Positions 26,808 through 34,490 of a DNA stretch of 64,000 nt are shown piece by piece. The stretch comes from Kumtagia yinganensis (GTDB lineage: Bacteria; Pseudomonadota; Alphaproteobacteria; Rhizobiales; Rhizobiaceae): assembly GCF_040081985.1 (NCBI RefSeq), contig NZ_JBEBMH010000002.1:558001-622000 (forward strand), in the 5' to 3' direction. Under the pieces are notes generated by a model that was not told where the DNA came from, did no database searches, and saw only the letters and a program-made list of their open reading frames with translations. Position 1 is the first letter of the stretch. Each line of letters begins with the position of its first letter. The position numbers and the translations under genes were made by a program.

Positions 26808-26981
26808 CTACGGCAACCGATAACGGCGGTTGAACGGAAGGTCCGCCAGTTCGCGCGGCGACATTGCCGCGAGCGCCGGATGCGACAGCGGATCACGCCA
26901 CCAGGTCTGGCTTTCCGAAGGGGTGTCGGCCGGCTCGAAAAGCATCCGCCCGAGCGCTCCTATGATTGAGAGAAACTTCAT
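26808..26981 (-). CDS. DUF1127-type small protein
   Basis: A 57-residue protein not easily noticed because of its length. It starts MKFLSIIGALGRMLFEPAD and ends PRELADLPFNRRYRLP. The WWRDPLSHPAL and SPRELADL segments match DUF1127-type small proteins common in rhizobia (arginine-rich, some linked to phosphate, RNA or stress responses). AAGGTG precedes the ATG. It is divergent from the LysR regulator and shares the 101-base promoter region, so the regulator is a candidate controller of it. Confidence 0.8.
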   Translation of the reverse strand: MKFLSIIGALGRMLFEPADTPSESQTWWRDPLSHPALAAMSPRELADLPFNRRYRLP

Positions 26982-27082
26982 CTCTGTTCACCTTGCCATG
27001 TTTCTGATATGATAATTTTGGGTGGAATGAAGCAGGGTGCAATCAAGAAAGACCTGTCCTCGAAATTAGAAAATCTAAAGTC

Positions 27083-27994
27083 ATGAGACTCAACTCGGTG
27101 CATCTGAACGGCTTGCGCGCGGTCGAGGCGGTGGCGCGCTTGGGTTCCTTGCAGAAAGCGGCGGAGGAGTTAGGCGTATCGCCGAGCGCCGTCAGCCAGC
27201 AGGTCGGGCGGACGGAGGCGCAGATCGGGCAAATGGTCTTCGACCGGACGTCGTCCGGGCTACAGGCGACGAGTTTCGGACGGGATTTCACGGCGCGGCT
27301 GTCGAGCGGCTTTCGCGAATTGGAGGGCGCGGTCGCCATGGCCGAGCGCGCGAAGGTATGCGTGCTCGCTGTCTCGGTCGCGCCGGCGTTTGCTTCGAAA
27401 TGGCTTTTGCCGAGGCTTTCCAAACACTTCACGCTCTATCCCGAGGTCTTCCTGCGCATCGACGCTTCGACGAAACTGGTCGATCTCGACCATTCCGACA
27501 TCGACATCGCGATCCGGATGGGTGACGGGAAATGGCCGAAGGTGCGCGCCGAACTGCTGATCGCGCAGGAGATCTTTCCGGTCTGTTCGCCGGCGGTGGC
27601 GGAGACGCTGAAGACGCCCGCCGACTTGGCGAAGACCTGGGAGATCATCGACGAAAGCTCGATGTTTTCGTGGAATCAATGGTTTAGCGCTGCAGGCATC
27701 GAACCGGTCCGGCTCCAGCAGGGTGCGCGTTTCACCGATCCGATGCTTTGCCTCGATTCGGCAATCGCCGGACATGGTGTGACGCTGGCCTGGCAATTGC
27801 TTGCCGCCGACGCGATGGCCGACGGCAGGCTGGTCGCGCCGTTCGGGGTCAGGGCGACCAGTGGGCTCGGTTATTGGATGGTGACGTCGACGGCGGACCG
27901 CGAGCCGAAAAAAGTCAATCAATTCAAGGCCTGGATACGCGGCGAAATCGAGCAGACCATCGGCCAGTTCGGGCCGCTGGTCTGCGCGCAGTGA
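27083..27994 (+). CDS. LysR-family (GcvA-like) transcriptional regulator
   Basis: A 303-residue LysR-type regulator. The N-terminal winged helix-turn-helix is clear: LRAVEAVARLGSLQKAAEEL then GVSPSAVSQQV. The C-terminal effector domain follows with the GcvA-like features DIAIRMGDGKWP and CLDSAIAGHGVTLA. It lies divergent to the DUF1127 gene and the MFS gene, the likely targets. The effector cannot be inferred. Bases 27995-28285 after it hold no gene that I recognise. Confidence 0.92.
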   Translation: MRLNSVHLNGLRAVEAVARLGSLQKAAEELGVSPSAVSQQVGRTEAQIGQMVFDRTSSGLQATSFGRDFTARLSSGFRELEGAVAMAERAKVCVLAVSVAPAFASKWLLPRLSKHFTLYPEVFLRIDASTKLVDLDHSDIDIAIRMGDGKWPKVRAELLIAQEIFPVCSPAVAETLKTPADLAKTWEIIDESSMFSWNQWFSAAGIEPVRLQQGARFTDPMLCLDSAIAGHGVTLAWQLLAADAMADGRLVAPFGVRATSGLGYWMVTSTADREPKKVNQFKAWIRGEIEQTIGQFGPLVCAQ

Positions 27995-28285
27995 CGGCGA
28001 GACACGCGGGGGTGAAGGCTTGGCAAGTCCGGAAAATGAAACGATTTCAATGCCTGCCTGAAAATCGCCGCTCCGATGCTGCGATCCACCTGACGCGATG
28101 GGCTTTTTGGGGAAGATTCTCTGACGCGCGGGCCCGGCCGTACCGACGGGAGGCCACAAAACCGGGACGCGACCTTATGCCTGCTTCCCGCTCCATACGA
28201 CGCCACACCATCGCCGCTTTGCGGTGGCGGGATCGCTACGAGCGGCCTATCTATGGCCCAGTCACATTTGAAGAAGGTATCCTCC

Positions 28286-29542
28286 ATGACCTCGCATCCC
28301 GGCACACTCTCGGCCTCGATCGACGCGACGAAACTCGACCGGCTGGCGGAGGTGGCGGTGAAGGTGGGCCTGCGGCTTCAGCCCGGCCAGGACCTGGTGT
28401 TGACGGCGCCGGTCGCGGCCCTGCCGCTGGTGCGCAGGATCGTGGCGCATGCGTACAAGGCCGGCGCGGGGCTGGTCACGCCGATCTTTTCCGACGAGGA
28501 GATCACGCTTGCCCGCTACCGCAACGGCCCGGACGAAAGTTTCGACCGCGCACCGAACTGGCTCTACGAAGGCATCGCAAAAGCCTTCGACAACAATGCG
28601 GCGCGGCTGGCGATCGTCGGCGACAATCCGATGCTGCTGTCGGGCGAGGACCCGGCCAAGGTGGCGCGCGCCAACAAGGCGAACTCGATCGCCTACCAGC
28701 CGGCGCTGGAAAAGATCGCCGGCTTCGACATCAACTGGAACATCGTATCCTATCCGACCGCATCCTGGGCAAAACTGATGTTTGCCGGCGACAGCGAGGA
28801 CATCGCGGTGGCGAAACTGGCGGATGCGATCTTTTCGGCCTCGCGCGTCGATGTCGAAGACCCGGTGACCGCTTGGAACGACCACAACGCCGCGCTCGCC
28901 AAGCAGAGCCAATGGCTGAACGGCGAACGCTTCAGCGCCCTGCACTATACCGGGCCGGGCACGGACCTGACGGTCGGGCTGGCGGACGGCCACGAATGGC
29001 ATGGCGGCGCCTCGACCGCCAAGAACGGCATCACCTGCAACCCGAACATCCCGACCGAAGAAGTGTTCACCACGCCGCATGCCCATCGCGTCGAAGGTTT
29101 TGTGCGCAGCACGAAGCCGCTGTCCCACCAGGGCACGCTGATCGACAACATCCAGGTTCGGTTCGAGAAGGGAAAAATCGTCGAGGCCAAGGCGACGCGC
29201 GGCGAAGAAGTGCTGAACAAGGTGCTGGACACCGACGAAGGCGCGCGCAGGCTGGGCGAAGTGGCGCTGGTGCCGCATTCCTCGCCGATCTCGAAGAGCG
29301 GGCTCTTGTTCTACAACACGCTGTTCGACGAGAACGCCGCCTGCCACATCGCGCTCGGCCAGTGCTATTCGAAATGTTTTTTGGGCGGCGATACGATCAC
29401 GCAGGAACAGATCGCGGCGCAGGGCGGCAACAAGAGTTTCATCCATATCGACTGGATGATCGGCTCCGACCAGATCGATATGGACGGCATCCGCGCCGAC
29501 GGGTCGAAAGTGCCGGTGATGCGCAAGGGCGAGTGGGCGTAA
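28286..29542 (+). CDS. M29-family aminopeptidase
   Basis: A 418-residue metallo-aminopeptidase of family M29 (AmpS/aminopeptidase T-like), releasing N-terminal residues from peptides. Family features are VGDNPMLLSG, the ligand-rich region DLTVGLADGHEWHGG, IPTEEVFTTPHAHRVEG, and the C-terminal metal ligands HIALGQCY and SFIHIDWMIGSDQIDMDG. The start MTSHPGTLS is preceded by GAAGAAGG. It does not appear to be part of an operon: it is followed by a stem-loop and a convergent gene. Confidence 0.92.
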   Translation: MTSHPGTLSASIDATKLDRLAEVAVKVGLRLQPGQDLVLTAPVAALPLVRRIVAHAYKAGAGLVTPIFSDEEITLARYRNGPDESFDRAPNWLYEGIAKAFDNNAARLAIVGDNPMLLSGEDPAKVARANKANSIAYQPALEKIAGFDINWNIVSYPTASWAKLMFAGDSEDIAVAKLADAIFSASRVDVEDPVTAWNDHNAALAKQSQWLNGERFSALHYTGPGTDLTVGLADGHEWHGGASTAKNGITCNPNIPTEEVFTTPHAHRVEGFVRSTKPLSHQGTLIDNIQVRFEKGKIVEAKATRGEEVLNKVLDTDEGARRLGEVALVPHSSPISKSGLLFYNTLFDENAACHIALGQCYSKCFLGGDTITQEQIAAQGGNKSFIHIDWMIGSDQIDMDGIRADGSKVPVMRKGEWA

Positions 29543-29575
29543 TGGGCTCTCGGAAAAGCTGCTCGTGTTTGCATG

Positions 29576-29604
29576 GCCAAGGCAAGTTCTCTTCTTGCCT
29601 TGGC
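29576..29604. terminator. 11-bp stem-loop between convergent genes
   Basis: GCCAAGGCAAG pairs perfectly with CTTGCCTTGGC around a 7-base loop (TTCTCTT), 33 bases after the aminopeptidase stop. It lacks a long T run, so it may terminate weakly or stabilise transcripts from both sides. Confidence 0.6.
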
Positions 29605-29682
29605 GAAGCTTGAACGCCGGCTCTGTTGCGTGGTCGCTGTCCGCTTAAAATTACCGCGCCCAACGAACGAGCATGCGCAACC

Positions 29683-30282
29683 CTACTTCCCCGGCTCCTT
29701 CGGGTTCCACAGCACCGTCTCGGCATCCTTCTCGTAGGCCATGCCGTTGGGATAGCTGATCGCCTCGAACTGCAGACCCCAGGGCGCCTGGAAATAGAGG
29801 ATCGTCTGGCCGGCCGCCGGACCTTCGTTGACCGGCAGCGGCCCCATGCGGGTGGCGACGCCCTTGCCCTCCAGATAGGTTTTGGCGGCGGCCACGTCGT
29901 CGACATAGAAGGCAATGTGGAAGCCGCCTATGTCGCTGTTCTTCGCCTGAAGGTCCTTCTGGTCGGGCGCGGTGTATTTGAACAGTTCGACATTGGAGCC
30001 GAAGCCGCAGCGCACCAGCGTGATCTCCTCGATGACCGCCTTCGGATCAACGCCGAGCAGGTCCGTCATGAAGGTGCCCTTGTCGTCGGCGAAGGGGCCG
30101 AACGACATCGCCTTCTGGCAGCCGATCACGTTGGTGAAGAAATCGACCGCCTGCGCCATGTCGGGCACGGTCACGCCGGTGTGGTCGTGGCCGCGCATGC
30201 CGGGGATGGAATCGGCCAATGCCGCGCCGCTGCCGGCGGCAAGCGCAAGTGTGAAAACCGCGCCGCGAAGAAAATCCTGCAT
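29683..30282 (-). CDS. exported VOC-family (glyoxalase-like) protein
   Basis: A 199-residue protein with a signal peptide (MQDFLRGAVFTLALAAGSGA, cut near ALA-DS) and a vicinal-oxygen-chelate fold. HDHTGVTVPDMAQAVDFF and GGFHIAFYVDDVAAAKTYLE are the two beta-alpha repeats, and a metal site is plausible from His in GHDHTG and FHIAF and Glu near FEAISYP. It is the last gene of the leftward ABC operon. Periplasmic VOC proteins are less common than cytosolic ones, and the substrate is unknown. It may act on the compound imported by the ABC transporter (inference). Confidence 0.82.
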   Translation of the reverse strand: MQDFLRGAVFTLALAAGSGAALADSIPGMRGHDHTGVTVPDMAQAVDFFTNVIGCQKAMSFGPFADDKGTFMTDLLGVDPKAVIEEITLVRCGFGSNVELFKYTAPDQKDLQAKNSDIGGFHIAFYVDDVAAAKTYLEGKGVATRMGPLPVNEGPAAGQTILYFQAPWGLQFEAISYPNGMAYEKDAETVLWNPKEPGK

Positions 30283-30353
30283 GTCACGTCTCCCATTGGC
30301 GGGCGGTTTCCTTGCCGCGCCGGGCGCCCGCTGGCCCGCCGCTTCGAAAAACC

Positions 30354-31187
30354 TCAGACGGCCTCCTTGCCTTTCCGCTCGCCCAGCCAGCCGGGATCGA
30401 CCTCCGGCAGCGGGATCGCGGCGATGAGTTCGCGCGTATAGGCATCCTGTGGCGCGGCGAATATATTGTCCGTTGGCCCGGCCTCGACGATCTGGCCGTG
30501 GCGCATGACGATCACCTCCCTGCACAGACGCCGGATCACCGACAGATCGTGGCTGATGAAGGCGACGGTGAGCCCCATCTCGGAGGCGAGTTTTTCGAGC
30601 AGGGTCAGGATCTGCGCCTGGGTCGATACGTCGAGCCCGGAGACGATCTCGTCGGCCAGCACGAATTTGGGCGATAGCGCCAGAGCGCGCGCGATGCCGA
30701 CCCTTTGCCGCTGGCCGCCGGACAGTTCGTGGCGGTAGCGTGTTGCAAAATCTTCGGGCAGGCCGACGCGGCGCAGCGCCTCGGCCACCCGCCCGGCGAG
30801 ATCGTCGGCCATGCCGTTCTGCTTCAACGGTGCGGCGATGATCGCGCCGATGGTACGGCGCGGGTTGAGCGACGACATCGGATCCTGAAAAATCATCTGC
30901 AGGTCGCGGCGTAGCGGACGCAGTTGCGCCTCCGGCAAATGCGTGATGTCGCGGCCGTCGAACGTCACCGTGCCTTGGCTCGGCTCCAGCAGGCGCACCA
31001 GCGCGCGGCCGAGCGTCGATTTTCCGGAGCCGGACTCGCCGACGATGCCGGTCACCTGATGGCGCGGCAGGTCGAAATCGAGCCCTTTCAAAATCTCGAT
31101 CTTCGGCGCGCTGCCGAAGGCCGTCTTGCGCGTCATGTCGGGCAGCGCGACTTTCAGGCCACGCACGGAAAACAGCGCGTCAGTCAT
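30354..31187 (-). CDS. peptide/nickel-type ABC transporter ATPase (DppF-like)
   Basis: ATP-binding subunit of an oligopeptide-type importer, 277 residues. Walker A is GESGSGKST, the Q-loop is FQDPMSSLNPRR, the signature is LSGGQRQR, Walker B is FVLADE, and the switch His is in FISHDLS. The C-terminal extension with DAYTRELIAAIPLP is typical of the OppF/DppF group. It is separated from the DppD gene by about 140 bp that carry a 79-bp palindromic element, so the usual stop/start overlap has been broken here. Confidence 0.92.
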   Translation of the reverse strand: MTDALFSVRGLKVALPDMTRKTAFGSAPKIEILKGLDFDLPRHQVTGIVGESGSGKSTLGRALVRLLEPSQGTVTFDGRDITHLPEAQLRPLRRDLQMIFQDPMSSLNPRRTIGAIIAAPLKQNGMADDLAGRVAEALRRVGLPEDFATRYRHELSGGQRQRVGIARALALSPKFVLADEIVSGLDVSTQAQILTLLEKLASEMGLTVAFISHDLSVIRRLCREVIVMRHGQIVEAGPTDNIFAAPQDAYTRELIAAIPLPEVDPGWLGERKGKEAV

Positions 31188-31235
31188 GGCGCTGCCTCCG
31201 GGGACGCGTATCCGCAGGGAACCGGCGCGGGTGCC

Positions 31236-31314
31236 GGGGGCAGTTTACTTTTTTCGGCCCGCGCGAGTTCTGAAGCACTGCGGCCCTTCTGCCGAAAGAA
31301 AGTAAACTGTCCCC
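31236..31314 (-). repeat. 79-bp inverted-repeat element, copy 1
   Basis: Read on the minus strand, the ends GGGGACAGTTTACTTTCTTT and AAAAAAGTAAACTGCCCCC are inverted repeats extending to GGC/GCC. A second copy of exactly the same length lies at 55161-55239 with about ten differences. Both are in intergenic gaps inside operons. The 79-bp length and terminal repeats fit a small non-autonomous (MITE- or REP-like) element. Confidence 0.88.
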
Positions 31315-31327
31315 TGGTTTCAGCGCG

Positions 31328-32206
31328 TCAGCCATGCGGCGCCCTCCATTCGCGGTCGTCGGCCGCGATCTCCGCGGCGAGGCCGGCCAAAACCGATTCG
31401 TCGACCGGCTTCAGTGACGCATAGGGATCGGTGTATTTGGGCGTCGCCGCCATCAGCGCCCGAGTGTAGGGATGTTTCGGATTGGCAAACAGGGCGGGAG
31501 TATCGGCCTCCTCGACCACCTTGCCGGCATAGAGCACCGTCACCTTCTGGCTGATCTTGGCTACCACGCCGAGATCGTGGGTTACAAACAGGATCGCCGT
31601 GCCGTGCTCCCGCTGCATCACCGCGATGAGGCGCAGGATCTGCTTCTGAACGGTCACGTCCAGCGCCGTGGTCGGCTCGTCGGCGACGATCAGCCGGGGT
31701 TCGGCGGCGAATGCGGCGGCGATCAGCACGCGCTGGCGCATGCCGCCCGACAGTTCGTGCGGATAGCTGCGCAGCACCCGCTCGGGGTCGCGGATCTGCA
31801 CCTCGTCGAGCAGTTGGCGGATGCGGGCGTCGGCGCGCGCGCCGTCCCAGCCGAGGATTTTGGTCAACCGGTCGGTCGTCTGCGGGCCGATGCGGCGCGA
31901 CGGGTTGAGCGCCGTCAGCGGGTCCTGCGGGATCAACGCGGTTTTCGCCCCGATCAGCGCGCGGCGTGCCTTGAGAGTGAGGCCGCCGAGGTCGGTGCCC
32001 TCCAGCCCGATCCGGCCTTCGGCGATCTTGACGCTGGGCGGCAGCACGCCGAGCACCGCCTTGCCGATCATGCTCTTTCCCGCGCCGCTCTCGCCGACCA
32101 GCGCCCGCACCTCGCCGGGCTCGACCGCGAGTGAGACGGAGCGCAGCACGCGAATTCCGTTGGCGAGGGTGGCGCTGAGGTTTGAGATTTCGAGAGCGGG
32201 GGTCAT
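31328..32206 (-). CDS. peptide/nickel-type ABC transporter ATPase (DppD-like)
   Basis: 292-residue ATPase subunit that pairs with the DppF-like subunit. Walker A is GESGAGKS, the Q-loop is IPQDPLTALNPSR, the signature is LSGGMRQR, Walker B is LIVADEPTTALD, and the switch is FVTHDLG. The C-terminal NPKHPYTRALMAATP motif is typical of the DppD/OppD group. Its start MTPALEISNL is 27 codons inside the longest open frame, whose extra part is read-through of a palindromic element. Its stop codon lies in ATGGCTGACGCG, a vestige of an old overlap with the next gene's start. Confidence 0.92.
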   Translation of the reverse strand: MTPALEISNLSATLANGIRVLRSVSLAVEPGEVRALVGESGAGKSMIGKAVLGVLPPSVKIAEGRIGLEGTDLGGLTLKARRALIGAKTALIPQDPLTALNPSRRIGPQTTDRLTKILGWDGARADARIRQLLDEVQIRDPERVLRSYPHELSGGMRQRVLIAAAFAAEPRLIVADEPTTALDVTVQKQILRLIAVMQREHGTAILFVTHDLGVVAKISQKVTVLYAGKVVEEADTPALFANPKHPYTRALMAATPKYTDPYASLKPVDESVLAGLAAEIAADDREWRAPHG

Positions 32207-32226
32207 GGAACAACTGCTCCGGCGAT

Positions 32227-32367
32227 ACCACCACCCCTGACCCCTCCCCACAAGGGGGAGGGGGATTTTGCGGCCGCAATGCAGCACAAAACCGCCAATG
32301 AGTTTTGTTCGGCGCAGGTGCGAGCCGGTCCCCCTCCCTCTTGTGGGGAGGGGTTGGGGGTGGGGGT
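32227..32367. repeat. palindromic element between DppD and DppC genes
   Basis: Arms ACCACCCCTGACCCCTCCCC.. and ..GGGGAGGGGTTGGGGGTGGG are inverted, each with an internal hairpin on CCCCACAAGGGGG. The copy at 44192-44328, inside the IOR beta-like gene, belongs to the same family. Confidence 0.9.
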
Positions 32368-32417
32368 ACGAACGTCACCAAAAGCGCCGGCACCGAGGAT
32401 GTGGATCGACCCGTTTC

Positions 32418-33263
32418 TCATCGCAGCACCGGATCGAACCGCGCCTTCAGCCCCTCGCCGAACTGGCTGAAGGACAGCACGGTGAGGAACAGCGTGACCA
32501 ACGGGAACACCAGCACCCACCACGCCTGGTGGATCGACAGGCGGCCCTCGGCGATGATGCCGCCCCAAGTCGGATCGTCGGTGGAGATCGACAGGTTGAC
32601 GAAGGACAGGATCGCCTCGACGATCACCGCGATGCCCATCTCCAGCGACAGCAGCGCCACGATCGCCGGCAGCACGTTGGGCAGCACCTCCTTCAGCATG
32701 ATGTCGAAGCGGCCAAAACCGGCGATGCGCGCGCTTTCGACATAATCCATGCGCGCCTGCCCCATCGCCTCGGCGCGCACGACGCGGCAGAAGCGCGTCC
32801 AGTCGATCACCGCGATGGCGATGATGACGGAACTGAGCCCCGTGCCCAGCACCGCCACGAGAAGGATGGCGAACAGCACAGGCGGAAACGCCATCCAGAT
32901 GTCGACGATGCGCGACACGACGCGGTCGGTCCAGCCGCCGAAATAGCCGGCAGCGAGCCCCAGCGCCGAACCGACGATGCAGGCTGCGGCCGCCGCCGCG
33001 AAGGCAACGAGGAAGGCGACCCGCCCGCCATAGATGATGCGCGAAAGGAGGTCGCGGCCGAGGCTGTCGGTGCCGAGCCAGAAACCCGGCTCCGCGCCCT
33101 GCATCCAGAAGGGCGGCAGGCGCTCATACATCAGGTCCTGCGCCAGCGGGTCCTGCGGCGCCAGGAGCGGCGCGAAGATGGCCGCAAGCAGTGCGACCAG
33201 CAGCCAGCCGCCGGCCAGCCAGAGGCGAGCATTCGAGGTCTTTGCCGCGCGCGCGTCAGCCAT
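32418..33263 (-). CDS. ABC transporter permease (DppC-like)
   Basis: 281-residue inner-membrane permease. About six helices; the EAA-like loop for contact with the ATPases is ESARIAGFGRFDIMLKEVLPN. The N-terminal LGTDSLGRDLLSRIIYGGR is the DppC/OppC signature. It overlaps the upstream permease gene by 8 bases, so they are translationally coupled. Confidence 0.92.
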   Translation of the reverse strand: MADARAAKTSNARLWLAGGWLLVALLAAIFAPLLAPQDPLAQDLMYERLPPFWMQGAEPGFWLGTDSLGRDLLSRIIYGGRVAFLVAFAAAAAACIVGSALGLAAGYFGGWTDRVVSRIVDIWMAFPPVLFAILLVAVLGTGLSSVIIAIAVIDWTRFCRVVRAEAMGQARMDYVESARIAGFGRFDIMLKEVLPNVLPAIVALLSLEMGIAVIVEAILSFVNLSISTDDPTWGGIIAEGRLSIHQAWWVLVFPLVTLFLTVLSFSQFGEGLKARFDPVLR

Positions 33264-34263
33264 GGCGCAGCCTCGGATTGAGCACGGCGTAGAGCATGTC
33301 GACGGCGAGGTTGATGAGCACGAACAGCAGCGCGAAGACCAGTACGATGCCCTGGATCAGCGGCAGATCGCGGTTGATGACGGCGTCGATCGCCATGTTG
33401 CCGAGGCCCTCGTAGGAGAACAGGCGCTCGACGATGACGGTGCCGCCGATCAGGAAGGTGAACTGCACGCCGACCAGCGTCAGCGTCGGCAGGGCCGCGT
33501 TCTTCAACGCCTCGCGCAAGATCACCTGCGTCTCCGAAAAACCCTTGACCCGCGCCAGCACGACATAGTCGAGCGACAGCAACTCCTTGAGCGACTGTTT
33601 CAGCAATTGGGCGATGATCGCCGCCAGCGGCAAGGCGAGCGCCAGCGCCGGCATGAACATATGGCCGAGCAGGTCCTTCGTCAGGTCGAAGCGCAGCCGG
33701 AAAATGCTTTCGAACAGGTAGAACTGGGTGACAAAAGGCAATTCAAGCCGCGGCGACACCCGGCCGGAAATCTCGAAAACCGGCCACAAGACGCCGAAGA
33801 CGAGGATGAAGGCCAGTCCCCACAGGAAGTCTGGGATGGACAGCGCCGCGCCGTTGGCGACGTCGATGCCGGCCTCGACCGCCGTGCCGCGCTCGCGCGC
33901 GCCGACGACTGCCAGCACGCCGCCGACAGCGACGGCGATCAGCAGCGCCACGATCGACAGTTCCAGCGTCGCCGGCAGGCGGTTGAGAACCAGCGAGAGC
34001 ACATTCTGCCGGAGCGAGATCGACGTGCCGAAATCGCCGTGCAGGACGCCCGCAAGCCAGATGAAGAACTGTTCGACGATGCCCTTGTCGAGCCCGTATA
34101 GCGCGCGCAGCCGGTCGATGTCTGCTTGGCTGGCGCCCGGTGGCAGCATCATGGCGATCGGGTCGCCCGGCGCGATGCGGATGACGACGAACACCACCAC
34201 GGCCACGCCGAACAGGGTGATGGCCATGGTGAGAAGGCGGAGAAGGAAGCGTTGGAGGATCAT
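33256..34263 (-). CDS. ABC transporter permease (DppB-like)
   Basis: 335-residue permease of the peptide-transport type. It begins MILQRFLLRLLTMAITLFG with the usual GDPIAMMLPPGAS segment next to the first helix, and has ARVKGFSETQVILREALKN as the ATPase-contact loop and GGTVIVERLFSYEGLG near the C-terminal part. It forms the channel with the DppC-like protein. A palindromic element lies between it and the binding protein gene. Confidence 0.92.
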   Translation of the reverse strand: MILQRFLLRLLTMAITLFGVAVVVFVVIRIAPGDPIAMMLPPGASQADIDRLRALYGLDKGIVEQFFIWLAGVLHGDFGTSISLRQNVLSLVLNRLPATLELSIVALLIAVAVGGVLAVVGARERGTAVEAGIDVANGAALSIPDFLWGLAFILVFGVLWPVFEISGRVSPRLELPFVTQFYLFESIFRLRFDLTKDLLGHMFMPALALALPLAAIIAQLLKQSLKELLSLDYVVLARVKGFSETQVILREALKNAALPTLTLVGVQFTFLIGGTVIVERLFSYEGLGNMAIDAVINRDLPLIQGIVLVFALLFVLINLAVDMLYAVLNPRLRHG

Positions 34264-34285
34264 GTCTCGATGTGGAGAGCGATCG

Positions 34286-34443
34286 CACCCCCCTCTGGCC
34301 TGCCGGCCATCTCCCCCTCAAGGGGGGAGATTCGCAGATATGGTCCCCGCACTTTTCCTCCGTCACTGGCGATTGGCGATAACCAAGCGGCCAGCCGATC
34401 TCCCCCCTTGAGGGGGAGATGGCCGGCAGGCCAGAGGGGGGTG
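34286..34443. repeat. 158-bp palindromic element, CTCAAGGGGG family
   Basis: Arms of about 45 bases beginning CACCCCCCTCTGGCCTGCCG are near-perfect inverted copies; each arm contains an internal hairpin, ATCTCCCCCTCAAGGGGGGA. Related copies are at 39066-39245 and 51717-51876, and a broken one at 49446-49622. Confidence 0.92.
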
Positions 34444-34490
34444 CGAAGCGCGCCGACCACGGAATTGCTAGAATGCAGGTAGCAGCACCC

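Noticed and set aside
27995..28285. Small gene in the gap before the aminopeptidase
   Set aside because: Short frames exist but none has a good ribosome binding site or recognisable family.
32207..32417. Possible small gene in the gap between dppD-like and dppC-like genes
   Set aside because: Open frames there are read-through of the palindromic element (PPLTPPHKGEG-like peptides) with no start signal.
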